Notes under the pieces: model-generated
The model's database searches: none
What the model was told of the DNA's origin: nothing
The model's input: only the letters and a program-made list of their open reading frames with translations
Program-made: the position numbers and the translations under genes
Source: Pedosphaera sp.
GTDB taxonomy: Bacteria; Verrucomicrobiota; Verrucomicrobiia; Limisphaerales; AAA164-E04
NCBI GenBank assembly: GCA_002686885.1
Contig: NYYT01000017.1
Span: 41,063 to 87,276, forward strand
Direction: 5' to 3'
DNA length: 46,214 nucleotides
Shown: one piece after another, positions 17,221 to 25,121 of the stretch
Position numbering within the stretch: position 1 is the first letter of the stretch
How the letters are laid out: the number at the start of each line of letters is the position of its first letter

Positions 17221-18695
17221 GTTTGATGGGGTGGCTGCCTAGCGTTTTGGCGCTGAGCATGCGAAAGGATGTCTACGGGGCGAGTGTTGTAAAGGGCCTG
17301 TCTCCAGCCAGCTGCTTTGTCCTCTGTTTCCTGGAATTCGGCTTCTGGATCCGAATCTGCGACGATTCCCGAACCTACGTGAAGGATGAGCTCCTCATCG
17401 GTGCGAATGGCCGTACGAATGAGAATGTTCCATTGACTCATTTGATTGAACCCCATGTAACCCATGCTGCCGGTATAGGGACCTCGGGTGTGGGGCTCGA
17501 GTTGTTCGATGATTTCCATGGCCCTGAATTTTGGAGCCCCTGTAATGCTGCCACCTGGAAAACATTGCATCAATGCACTCAGGTGGGTTCTGTCGGCTTT
17601 GAGCATGCCTTCAACCGTAGAAACCAGATGCTGTACCTGGGCATAACGTTCCAATTTCATGATCTCCGGAGTGATCACACTTCCAAATTCGCACACCTTT
17701 CCCAAGTCATTTCGCAGGAGGTCCGTGATCATGAGGAGTTCGGCGCGTTCCTTTTCACTGGATTGTAACTGAAATGCCAATGTGGCGTCCGATTGAGCGT
17801 CATGTCCTCTTGGTCGTGTTCCCTTGATAGGTCGGGAGCGAATGTGCCTTCCATCCAATTTGAGAAAGGATTCCGGTGAACTGCAGAGGAGTTGATAGTG
17901 TCCTCCTTGGAAAAAGCCGCCATGAGGGGCCGGGGACACTTGCTGAATACGTCGGTAGAGCTCAAGCGCAGGGCCTGGCTTGGGAACGCTCAAAGCCCTG
18001 GCGAGATTCAATTGATAAATGTCTCCTTGTTGAATGAACCTTTGAGCAGTTTGCACGGATCGGAGGTAAGGTTCTTTCCGGGGAAAGGAATCCCAGTTCG
18101 GCAAGGGAAAGGCCTCGAGGTTTGACCTGGCAGGTTCTTTCGACACCATGGCCCTTTCCAGGGTGTGCTTCCAATCATCTATTTGTGCCTGGCACGCGCT
18201 TGCCGACCACGAGCCGTCAGGGCCAAACCCGGTGGCAATGATCCATTGGCTTTGCTGTAGGTGATCGGTCACTAAAAGACTTGGGTAAAGGCCTAGCTGG
18301 GCGTCAGGACAGGGGCTGTGATGCATCGCCCGCCTTTCCAGTCTGGGCTCTACAAAATGCTTGAGATCATATCCCCAGAAACCAAAACATCCCCCCAAAG
18401 GGAAAGGGGAATCCAGTTCATGGAGCCATTCGAAAGGGCGCATCAAGTCCTCCATGATGTGCCAGGGATTACCGAATCGGGTGGAACACTCTTTCCTGGG
18501 AGCGCAATGGATATGGCAAGACGATCCCTGGCTGGTCAACGTCAGCATGGGGTGGGTGACCAGGAAACTGAATCGAGCATCCGGATGTCCTGTATGGGAA
18601 GAATCCAACAACATGGTGCCGGGGATGGGTGCAAGCAGCTCGAGCAAGGCATCCATGGCCACCGGATGAGAAACTTCTTCAATGCGGCTTTTCAT
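17217..18695 (-). CDS. pabB: Aminodeoxychorismate synthase component I
   Basis: Chorismate-utilising enzyme, 492 residues, feeding 4-aminobenzoate and folate synthesis. The N-terminal half is the TrpE/PabB N-domain (GCFGFWGYDLKHFVEP). The catalytic half shows YQLNLARALSV, PIKGTRPRG, KERAELLMITDLLRNDLG, FPGGSITGAPK and YTGSMGYMG, then VGSGIVADSDPEAEFQET. The Lys in PIKGT is the residue characteristic of PabB, where TrpE enzymes have Ala, so anthranilate synthase is the less likely alternative. No glutamine amidotransferase partner (PabA/TrpG) or PabC is visible. It lies 18 bases downstream of the DUF1501 gene in a minus-strand run and overlaps the M24 gene by 4 bases. Confidence 0.88.
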   Translation of the reverse strand: MKSRIEEVSHPVAMDALLELLAPIPGTMLLDSSHTGHPDARFSFLVTHPMLTLTSQGSSCHIHCAPRKECSTRFGNPWHIMEDLMRPFEWLHELDSPFPLGGCFGFWGYDLKHFVEPRLERRAMHHSPCPDAQLGLYPSLLVTDHLQQSQWIIATGFGPDGSWSASACQAQIDDWKHTLERAMVSKEPARSNLEAFPLPNWDSFPRKEPYLRSVQTAQRFIQQGDIYQLNLARALSVPKPGPALELYRRIQQVSPAPHGGFFQGGHYQLLCSSPESFLKLDGRHIRSRPIKGTRPRGHDAQSDATLAFQLQSSEKERAELLMITDLLRNDLGKVCEFGSVITPEIMKLERYAQVQHLVSTVEGMLKADRTHLSALMQCFPGGSITGAPKFRAMEIIEQLEPHTRGPYTGSMGYMGFNQMSQWNILIRTAIRTDEELILHVGSGIVADSDPEAEFQETEDKAAGWRQALYNTRPVDILSHAQRQNARQPPHQT

Positions 18696-18713
18696 GATTC
18701 AGGGGGCTGCCGT

Positions 18714-20147
18714 TCACGCAAGGATGTGATGCATGACGTGTCCGAAGTCCTGCTCGAGGCGTTTGTGTTGGGGCACTTCCATTCGATGAGGGTCCAGGCC
18801 CAACTGATGCAGCAAGGTCGCATGAACATCGGTGACGTAATGGGGATGTTCCACGGCATGAAAGCCAATTTCATCGGTTTGTCCGTGGGTCCTACCACCC
18901 TGAATGCCCCCACCTGCCATCCAGATGGAAAAACCGTAAGGGTGATGATCCCGTCCATCGTTATTCTGTGAGCCCGGAGTCCGGCCGAACTCGGTGGCGA
19001 AGACCACCAGGGTTTCTGAAAGCATTCCTCGCTGCTTGAGATCTTTGAGCAAACCCGCAATGGGCAAGTCTACCTGGGCAGCGAGTTTTTCATGGTTTGC
19101 CTTGAGGCCACTGTGCGCATCCCATGCGCCAGCCGCACCATCCCCGTGCATGATCTGAATGAATCGGACGCCCTTTTCCACCATGCGTCGAGCGGCAAGC
19201 AATTGTCTGCCGAAAGGCCGCGTGATGTCGTTTTCCAGTCCGTAAAGATTGCGAATGGATGACGTTTCCTGCTCAAGATCCAACAAGGTTGGAACCGAGC
19301 GTTGCATGCGAAAGGCGAGTTCGTAGGATTGAATGCGTGCTTCGAGCCGATCATCTTGAGGGAAAGCGCCCCTGCGAAATTGATTGAGGCGATGGGTGAG
19401 GCGAAATTCATCCCGCTGACGAGTGGAGGAGAGAGAATGCTCGGGTTGCGCGTAATCCAGAGGTTGGTCGCGGTCCAGGTTCAAAGGGACCGCATCGTAG
19501 GCCGGTCCGAGATAGTGCCCATCCTTCGTATCAAAAAATCTCGGCCCCATGGTGACAAATTGAGGTAAATTCTCATTGAGGGAACCCAGCCCGTAGGTGA
19601 TCCAGGCTCCAATGGTGGGGTGGCGTCCATCGAGCATGTGCCGGCCTGAATGGAATTGAACCTGAGCGCCGTGATTGTCATCGGTCGTCCACATCGAGCG
19701 AATCACTGCCAGATCATCGGCACAGGAGCCCACGTGGGGGAACCAATCGCTGACTTCCAGTCCGGACTGGCCGTAACGTTTGAAAGCGACCTGGAGAGGA
19801 TAGAGTTTGTTGCGCTGCTGCCCGTTGGCATCATTCACCACCACGACCCGCACGTTCTTCAGGCGATCCGGAGATTGGACATTGCTAAAAGGCGTCTCCC
19901 CAATGGTTTTGCCGGCAAAACGGTTGAGGGAAGGTTTTGGATCAAAACTTTCCATGTGACTGACCCCTCCACGCATGAACAGCCAAATCACATTCTTTGC
20001 TTTTGCCGGTCGGTCGGCATGACCGAAACCAGGTCCCGGCTTGGCCTGCATGTCAGAGGATAGAAGGGATTGCAGAGCGATGGACCCAAGCCCCATGGTG
20101 CTATGACTCAGAAAGGCGCGGCGATGGAGCATGCTCGGTGGTTTCAT
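18714..20147 (-). CDS. DUF1501 family protein (second copy), paired with PSD1 gene
   Basis: Exported protein of the alkaline phosphatase/sulfatase-like DUF1501 family, 477 residues. A Tat-like signal opens the protein ([18 protein letters not shown]). Family segments are [64 protein letters not shown] and [11 protein letters not shown]. It starts three bases after the stop of the PSD1 gene, an arrangement found repeatedly in PVC genomes and consistent with a two-component exported system; substrate unknown. About 18 bases separate it from pabB. Compared with the copy at 6885, this one keeps the standard partner. Confidence 0.93.
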   Translation of the reverse strand: MKPPSMLHRRAFLSHSTMGLGSIALQSLLSSDMQAKPGPGFGHADRPAKAKNVIWLFMRGGVSHMESFDPKPSLNRFAGKTIGETPFSNVQSPDRLKNVRVVVVNDANGQQRNKLYPLQVAFKRYGQSGLEVSDWFPHVGSCADDLAVIRSMWTTDDNHGAQVQFHSGRHMLDGRHPTIGAWITYGLGSLNENLPQFVTMGPRFFDTKDGHYLGPAYDAVPLNLDRDQPLDYAQPEHSLSSTRQRDEFRLTHRLNQFRRGAFPQDDRLEARIQSYELAFRMQRSVPTLLDLEQETSSIRNLYGLENDITRPFGRQLLAARRMVEKGVRFIQIMHGDGAAGAWDAHSGLKANHEKLAAQVDLPIAGLLKDLKQRGMLSETLVVFATEFGRTPGSQNNDGRDHHPYGFSIWMAGGGIQGGRTHGQTDEIGFHAVEHPHYVTDVHATLLHQLGLDPHRMEVPQHKRLEQDFGHVMHHILA

Positions 20148-20150
20148 GAA

Positions 20151-22769
20151 TCAGCGAATGGTGATGAAATCATTGTGGTTCATCAGCGAGTGGATCAGGC
20201 TGACGCCTGCATTGGGTTGCCCGTTCTGCGGAGGATCCTCTTTCCACGCCTTGAGGGAAGCCCGGCAAAGATTGCGCTCCTCCTCCTCAGGCTCCCACCC
20301 TAGCAGAGTTTGAAACGCCCTTTCAATAAATCGCTCTTCCGATGCGGGCGTGTTTTTTTCTTCCCAGCCCAGATGATGGGCGATACCCATGGCTGCATCC
20401 ATGGAGAGCTGGCTGTTGGAAAGAGCCAGAGCTTGCTGGGGAATGATGCTCTCCGAACGGCGGTAGCATTCCAGAATGGACGCATCGTCGAACAGACCCA
20501 GAAAACGTTCCTGATCATCTCTTGAATGGCGGAAATAGAGACTTCGACGGGGATGCGGTTTGTCGGCCTCGAGACTGGGGCCTCCCATGCGCTCATCCAG
20601 TAGCCCCGCCGATTTCAACAGACTATCGCGAATCACTTGTGACTCCATGCGCTTGGTGTGTTGTTTCCAGAGAAGCTGGTTCTCAGGATCCTTGAGGAGA
20701 TTCTGCGGGTGGGCGCCATGCGAGGCACTCGAGCGTTTGTAGGCAGTACTGGTCACGATCAGGCGATGAATGGGCTTCATGTGCCATTGGTGTTTCACGA
20801 GCGTGACCGCCAGATGATCCAGAATGGATTGAAGAATGGGAGCAGGGGTGCGTCTGCCAAAATCGCTGACCGGATCTACCAGGGGTATCCCAAAATGGCG
20901 TGACCACATATGGTTCACGGCGACCCTCGCAGTGAGTGGGTTTTCTGGATGAATCAGCCATCGAGCCAAGGCAGAACGCCTGCCAGTACTTGTGTCAGGA
21001 TAGGGTGTTCGACGCTCCTCCTCGGTCTCGGCTGGCGACTCGAGCGCCTTGATGGAGGCTTTCAAGGCCACGTATTTGAGGGGATGTTCCTGAAAGGAAA
21101 GGTTCCGGTTGTGAAGGTCTTTCTTGAGCGCCTCGATTTGTTTGAGCACGCCCGGTTGATCCTTTGCCTCCGTTTTCTCAAGTTCCCATTGCTTTGATGC
21201 CAGTTTCCAGTTCAACAATGCACTGTCATAATCCCAGGTGGTTTGCGCAGCGAGGCGGTCGAGTGTTTCCAAATCGGATCCATCGGTATGCGCGGAACGG
21301 TAAACCATCGCATCGTGAACCGCCTTGAGGGATGGAATCTTTTTTTGAGCCGCTTCCCATTCCAGATCCAGCAGGCGAATGGCTTCGGCGCGGTTGTCCT
21401 CCTGCGTTTGAGTGGAGGCGGTTTCTCGGCGGTTGTGGATGTCGCGCAAGGCTACTCTGGCTTTTTGCAGCAGCGATGCCAGAACATGGTCTTTGAGTGC
21501 CGGCAAATGAGCGCTGGGAGGGAGTGAAACCGGCTGTATGGTGAACGGTATGTGGCCAAGGAAGGCGGGAGGAGAGGGAGACATGGGCTGGCTTTGATCC
21601 AGGTTTTTCTCGTCTCCTTTGACATGAATGAATGTGGCAGCATCGGGATGCATGTCAAAAGCCCTGGGAAGCCCATTCTTCTCCAGATCGATTTCGCCGG
21701 GTAAGGCATCGGTACGAATTTGATGGGGTTCGAGGATGGCTCGAAAGCGATAGTAATCTTCAGCCGTAATCGGGTCGTATTTGTGGTCGTGGCACTTGCT
21801 GCACTGGAGGGTCAATCCAACGAAAGCCCTCGCGGTGTGCTCAATGGTTTTGTCCAGCCAAGTGGTCCGATTGAAAAGAAAGTAGTTGCGGGCCAGGAAG
21901 CCGGTCGCTCTGAGTCGTTCCTCGTCCAGGGGAAAAAGCTCATCGGCTGCGAGCATTTCCAGAATCATTTGATCATAGCCCTTGTCTTCATTGAGTGATT
22001 CCACAATCCAATCGCGCCAGTGCCAGATGTGTTTTTGGCTGTATCGGAGCTGTTCACCCAGTCCAAACCAGTCACTGTAACGCCAGATGTCCATCCAGTG
22101 CCGCCCCCATCGTTCACCGTAGTGGGGGGATGCTAGCAGTCCGTCGACGATCTTTTCATAGTGTTGGTCTGTGGGTTCCTTGACGTACTCCGCAATCTGC
22201 TCTGGCTCGGGGAGGGTACCCACCAGATCCAGGAAGAGCCGACGCATGAGCAGCAGGGGAGGGGAAATGGCCTGAGGCTCCACCTCATGCTCCTTATGTA
22301 TGGGCTGGAGAAGGGCGTCGATTGGATGCGTGCCACGGGTGGTGATGGTGGCCTCGACAGGAGGGTGGAAGGACCAATGGTCGGATGGATCGCTTTCCTC
22401 TTCTTCCAGTGAAGGTCCCGGGGCACCCGCAGCGATCCATGCCTCGATGCGTTCAAGGATGGCAGGGTCCACCGCCTTCCCCTCAGGTGGCATGCGTTCT
22501 TCCATGTCGGAGGTCCGAAGGCGTTGCAAGAGGATGCTCTGATCCGGATGTTTCAGATCGATGAGAGGCTCCTGGGCGCCGCGCTCCCTGATGTGCATGG
22601 CCGTGTCGAGCCGAAGGCCTCCCTTTTGTTTCAAACTTCCATGGCAGGCAAAACAACGTTCCTTGAGCATGGGTTTGATATGCTCCTCATAACTTTGGAG
22701 CGCGTCTGAATGAGCTGGGATGGAGTATCCCAGAAGACTCATCAGCATCATGGTTAACCTGAGACTCAT
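20151..22769 (-). CDS. PSD1 protein: cytochrome + DUF1549 + DUF1553
   Basis: Exported multi-domain protein typical of Planctomycetes/Verrucomicrobia, 872 residues from the chosen start. A signal peptide (LRLTMMLMSLLGYSIPAHS) precedes a planctomycete-type cytochrome domain with heme motif CFACH and the downstream RMPPEGKAVDP. DUF1549 follows (RRLFLDLVGTLPEPEQ, SPHYGERWGRHWMDIWRYSD) and ends with a second heme-like CSKCHDHKYDPI. A charged, probably coiled-coil middle leads to DUF1553 (LARWLIHPENPLTARVAVNH, GRRTPAPILQSILDHLA). The track start at 22949 would put 60 residues before the signal and overlap the pseudopilin gene; ATG 22769 is preferred. It stops 3 bases before the DUF1501 start. A redox role in carbohydrate or sulfated-compound metabolism is often supposed for the family but not shown here. 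Confidence 0.92.
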   Translation of the reverse strand: MSLRLTMMLMSLLGYSIPAHSDALQSYEEHIKPMLKERCFACHGSLKQKGGLRLDTAMHIRERGAQEPLIDLKHPDQSILLQRLRTSDMEERMPPEGKAVDPAILERIEAWIAAGAPGPSLEEEESDPSDHWSFHPPVEATITTRGTHPIDALLQPIHKEHEVEPQAISPPLLLMRRLFLDLVGTLPEPEQIAEYVKEPTDQHYEKIVDGLLASPHYGERWGRHWMDIWRYSDWFGLGEQLRYSQKHIWHWRDWIVESLNEDKGYDQMILEMLAADELFPLDEERLRATGFLARNYFLFNRTTWLDKTIEHTARAFVGLTLQCSKCHDHKYDPITAEDYYRFRAILEPHQIRTDALPGEIDLEKNGLPRAFDMHPDAATFIHVKGDEKNLDQSQPMSPSPPAFLGHIPFTIQPVSLPPSAHLPALKDHVLASLLQKARVALRDIHNRRETASTQTQEDNRAEAIRLLDLEWEAAQKKIPSLKAVHDAMVYRSAHTDGSDLETLDRLAAQTTWDYDSALLNWKLASKQWELEKTEAKDQPGVLKQIEALKKDLHNRNLSFQEHPLKYVALKASIKALESPAETEEERRTPYPDTSTGRRSALARWLIHPENPLTARVAVNHMWSRHFGIPLVDPVSDFGRRTPAPILQSILDHLAVTLVKHQWHMKPIHRLIVTSTAYKRSSASHGAHPQNLLKDPENQLLWKQHTKRMESQVIRDSLLKSAGLLDERMGGPSLEADKPHPRRSLYFRHSRDDQERFLGLFDDASILECYRRSESIIPQQALALSNSQLSMDAAMGIAHHLGWEEKNTPASEERFIERAFQTLLGWEPEEEERNLCRASLKAWKEDPPQNGQPNAGVSLIHSLMNHNDFITIR

Positions 22770-22833
22770 GCTCTGGGATGAGTTTAAGGTCGATGGCTCC
22801 CGGGCTCCAGCCTTATTGAGAGGCGGCATGTGT

Positions 22834-23553
22834 TCATGGCAATGGCTTGCCAAGCGATGGAAGCCATTGCATGCCATGGGGGGATACCTTTGCTTTTCGA
22901 TCCTCAAAATTCCAGTAGTCGAAATTGTTTCGATGATCCACTGACGCATCCAAAAAGAGGAAGTTGGAACCTTTGGAATGCAGGTTGGTATGCACTTGGT
23001 TCCACCCGCCTAAAGCGGCCAACCCTCCATTGTCAAACATCCAGATGGTTTGGTTGGGTGAAACGATGCCAGATAACTTGACTCGGTTACCCGCCCCGGT
23101 TCCATTGATGTGTCGGTTGGCTGCATAGTGGAAAAGGTTTTTGCCGTTGCTTCGCCGCCGGTTGGATGGGCAAATCCAAATATTTTGTGAGGGAGGACGC
23201 ACCAAGTGATTGGTTCGCCAGGGCTCTTGGTGATAGGGAGTCACTCCGAGAGACCTGGGGAGGCTGATATACCAGCCCTGATGTTTGGAATGCCCGTTAG
23301 GTGACCCATCCATCGGTAACCAGTCGTCATGATCGGATGCAAACAGGATGGTGGCTAGCCCCCATTGTCTCAAGTGGCTCGTACAGGTCATCCTGTGGAT
23401 TTGGCCTTTGATCTTTCCAAGGTTTGCGATGCTGAGACTGCCAAGCCAGATCACCAGCGCAAGGGTGATCACAAGTTCCAACAAGGAATACCCATGCCTT
23501 TGATGAGGATTCGAAACTCGAGGGTTTCGATCGCTGTGCTGCATCCATGTCAC
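22834..23553 (-). CDS. Prepilin-type N-terminal cleavage/methylation protein
   Basis: Type IV pilin-like (pseudopilin) protein of 239 residues. The cleavage motif HGYSLLELVITLALV lies near the N-terminus after a polar leader of about 20 residues, with Gly at -1 and Glu at +5; the long hydrophobic helix follows. The body has SHLRQWGLATILFASDH and WMFDNGGLAALGG, features of the large PVC pseudopilin family (often DUF1559-like). The C-terminal segment NFLFLDASVDH resembles the H-x9-DG region but is degenerate. It is 64 bases upstream of the PSD1 gene on the same strand and may be the first gene of that transcript. No secretion or pilus machinery is nearby, so its assembly system is elsewhere. 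Confidence 0.85.
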   Translation of the reverse strand: MTWMQHSDRNPRVSNPHQRHGYSLLELVITLALVIWLGSLSIANLGKIKGQIHRMTCTSHLRQWGLATILFASDHDDWLPMDGSPNGHSKHQGWYISLPRSLGVTPYHQEPWRTNHLVRPPSQNIWICPSNRRRSNGKNLFHYAANRHINGTGAGNRVKLSGIVSPNQTIWMFDNGGLAALGGWNQVHTNLHSKGSNFLFLDASVDHRNNFDYWNFEDRKAKVSPHGMQWLPSLGKPLP

Positions 23554-23635
23554 TCATGGCTAGTGTGTGTGTTTCAAAAGCTCTCGCCCAAAAGAACCCA
23601 CCAAATTTTCCTTTGGAAGGGTGATGCCATGACGC

Positions 23636-23674
23636 AAAAAAAAAGGCAGCGGTAAGTTCCGCTGCCTTTTTCGT
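23636..23674 (-). terminator. Bidirectional-looking intrinsic terminator
   Basis: AAAAGGCAGCGG (23641-23652), loop TAAGTT, CCGCTGCCTTTT (23659-23670) form a 12-bp perfect stem. On the minus strand it is followed by nine T bases, making it a textbook terminator for the oxidoreductase gene ending at 23689. On the plus strand a five-T tract follows. Confidence 0.9.
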
Positions 23675-23688
23675 GAGATAAAAGGTGT

Positions 23689-25023
23689 TTAAACCACCAC
23701 CGTTTTGCCCGGAACGGCTGTCGCGTACATCCCATCAGGGCCTGGGAGCGATTTGGGCATAGCATCCCATGCGAAGGCCTCTGGCAGGGTGCTGATTTGG
23801 GAGTTGATGGCATCTTTCCATTCAACGACCTTGCCAGAGTAAGTTGCCATACGCCCGAGGATGGAAGTCATCGAACTCTTGGCACCATACTCAGCTTCAT
23901 TGTAGGCAACATTGTTGCGGATCGCGTGGAAGAGGTCATCGTGCTCCTGCTGATAGGGGTTCTTTCCCTTACCCCCAAACCTCCAGCTGTTCTCACCTCG
24001 AATGATGTACCGGTTGATTTCGGCGCTGCCCTTGCTGCCATGAGCATGCTCCGAGACGCTGTTCCAGCAACCCACCTGATGACGACACTGGCTGTACATT
24101 CGGGAGCCATCAGCATATTCGAATTCCACCGTGTGGTGGTCAAAAATTTCCCCGTAGTCGATACCCACGCGGACCTCTGCACCGCCCATGCCATTGGCGC
24201 GGACAGGGAAGTCATTTTTCAGCCAGTTGATGACATCCAGATTATGAATGTGTTGCTCGGTGATATGGTCTCCGCAGATCCAGACGAAGTAATACCAGTT
24301 GCGCATCTGGTATTCCATTTCGGTCAATTTGCGTCCGTATTGCTTTTCCAGGTCGGCACGCTTGCGAACCCATGGGGTGTTGCCGTTCCAGTAGGCGCGA
24401 GTCGTAATAATATCACCTATGGCACCGTCTTGAAGCCGCTTGATGGTTTCGATGTAGCCCGCTTGATGGTGGCGCTGCAATCCCACTCCAACTTTAAGGT
24501 TTTTCTTCTTGGCCTCTTCAGCTGCTGCCAAGACCTTTCGCACCCCGGGAGCATCGGTCGCCACCGGTTTTTCCATGAAGACGTGCTTGCCCTGTTTCAC
24601 CGCTTCTTCGAAATGGATGGGCCTGAATCCTGGAGGTGTGGCCAGAATGACGACGTCGGCCAGTGCGATGGCCTTCTTGTAACCCTCAAAACCGTAGAAG
24701 CGTCTGTCCTCAGGGACATCCACACGATCGCCATGCTTGCGGGCGAGGTTGTTCAAGCTGCCCTCCAGACGATCTTCGAAGGCATCGGCCATCGCAACCA
24801 ATTTGATGGGGCCCTGATCGTGGGTGTTCAACGCTTGGTCGGCAGCACCTGAACCGCGCCCACCGCAACCAATGAGAGCAATTTTGAGTTCATCATTTTG
24901 GGCGGCAAAAACACCATGATTGAGCGCCATGGATCCCAGCACACTGGTACCTATGACGCCAGAGGATTGTCCCAGGAAGGTTCTGCGATTGACCGCATCC
25001 TGCATTTGATCATTTTTTTTCAT
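23689..25023 (-). CDS. Gfo/Idh/MocA-family oxidoreductase with Tat signal
   Basis: NAD(P)-dependent sugar or inositol-type dehydrogenase, 444 residues, probably exported folded. The Tat motif is NRRTFLGQSSG. The nucleotide-binding motif is IALIGCGGRGSGAADQA, and EKPVATDAPG is the family EKP motif with the catalytic-region Lys. The C-terminal substrate domain includes GDHITEQHIHNLDVINW. Such Tat-exported Gfo/Idh proteins are numerous in PVC bacteria; substrates are mostly unassigned. It lies 98 bases behind the di-cytochrome/SUMF1 gene on the same strand and has a strong terminator downstream. The start at 25023 (MKKNDQMQ) or the internal ATG seven codons later both keep the Tat signal. Confidence 0.93.
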   Translation of the reverse strand: MKKNDQMQDAVNRRTFLGQSSGVIGTSVLGSMALNHGVFAAQNDELKIALIGCGGRGSGAADQALNTHDQGPIKLVAMADAFEDRLEGSLNNLARKHGDRVDVPEDRRFYGFEGYKKAIALADVVILATPPGFRPIHFEEAVKQGKHVFMEKPVATDAPGVRKVLAAAEEAKKKNLKVGVGLQRHHQAGYIETIKRLQDGAIGDIITTRAYWNGNTPWVRKRADLEKQYGRKLTEMEYQMRNWYYFVWICGDHITEQHIHNLDVINWLKNDFPVRANGMGGAEVRVGIDYGEIFDHHTVEFEYADGSRMYSQCRHQVGCWNSVSEHAHGSKGSAEINRYIIRGENSWRFGGKGKNPYQQEHDDLFHAIRNNVAYNEAEYGAKSSMTSILGRMATYSGKVVEWKDAINSQISTLPEAFAWDAMPKSLPGPDGMYATAVPGKTVVV

Positions 25024-25121
25024 AGACTGACAATTTGGGGCCTTTGAGGGCTTTCTGAATGATTAATGATTGTGAAGTGAGATTCTTTCCTATCCTAGGC
25101 AATGAGCTGTTTTTGGCGAGA

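Noticed and set aside
16857-17768. 303-aa plus-strand ORF
   Set aside because: It is antisense to the M24 and pabB genes and shows no domain features.
17217-18695. Reading the chorismate enzyme as TrpE
   Set aside because: The motif is PIKGTRPRG. The Lys is characteristic of PabB, where TrpE has Ala, and no trpG/trpD is adjacent.
18318-18971. 217-aa plus-strand ORF spanning the pabB/DUF1501 junction
   Set aside because: Overlaps two strongly supported minus-strand genes and has no recognisable features.
23797-24852. 351-aa plus-strand ORF
   Set aside because: It lies wholly inside the well-supported minus-strand Gfo/Idh gene and its translation has no recognisable motif; antisense shadow.
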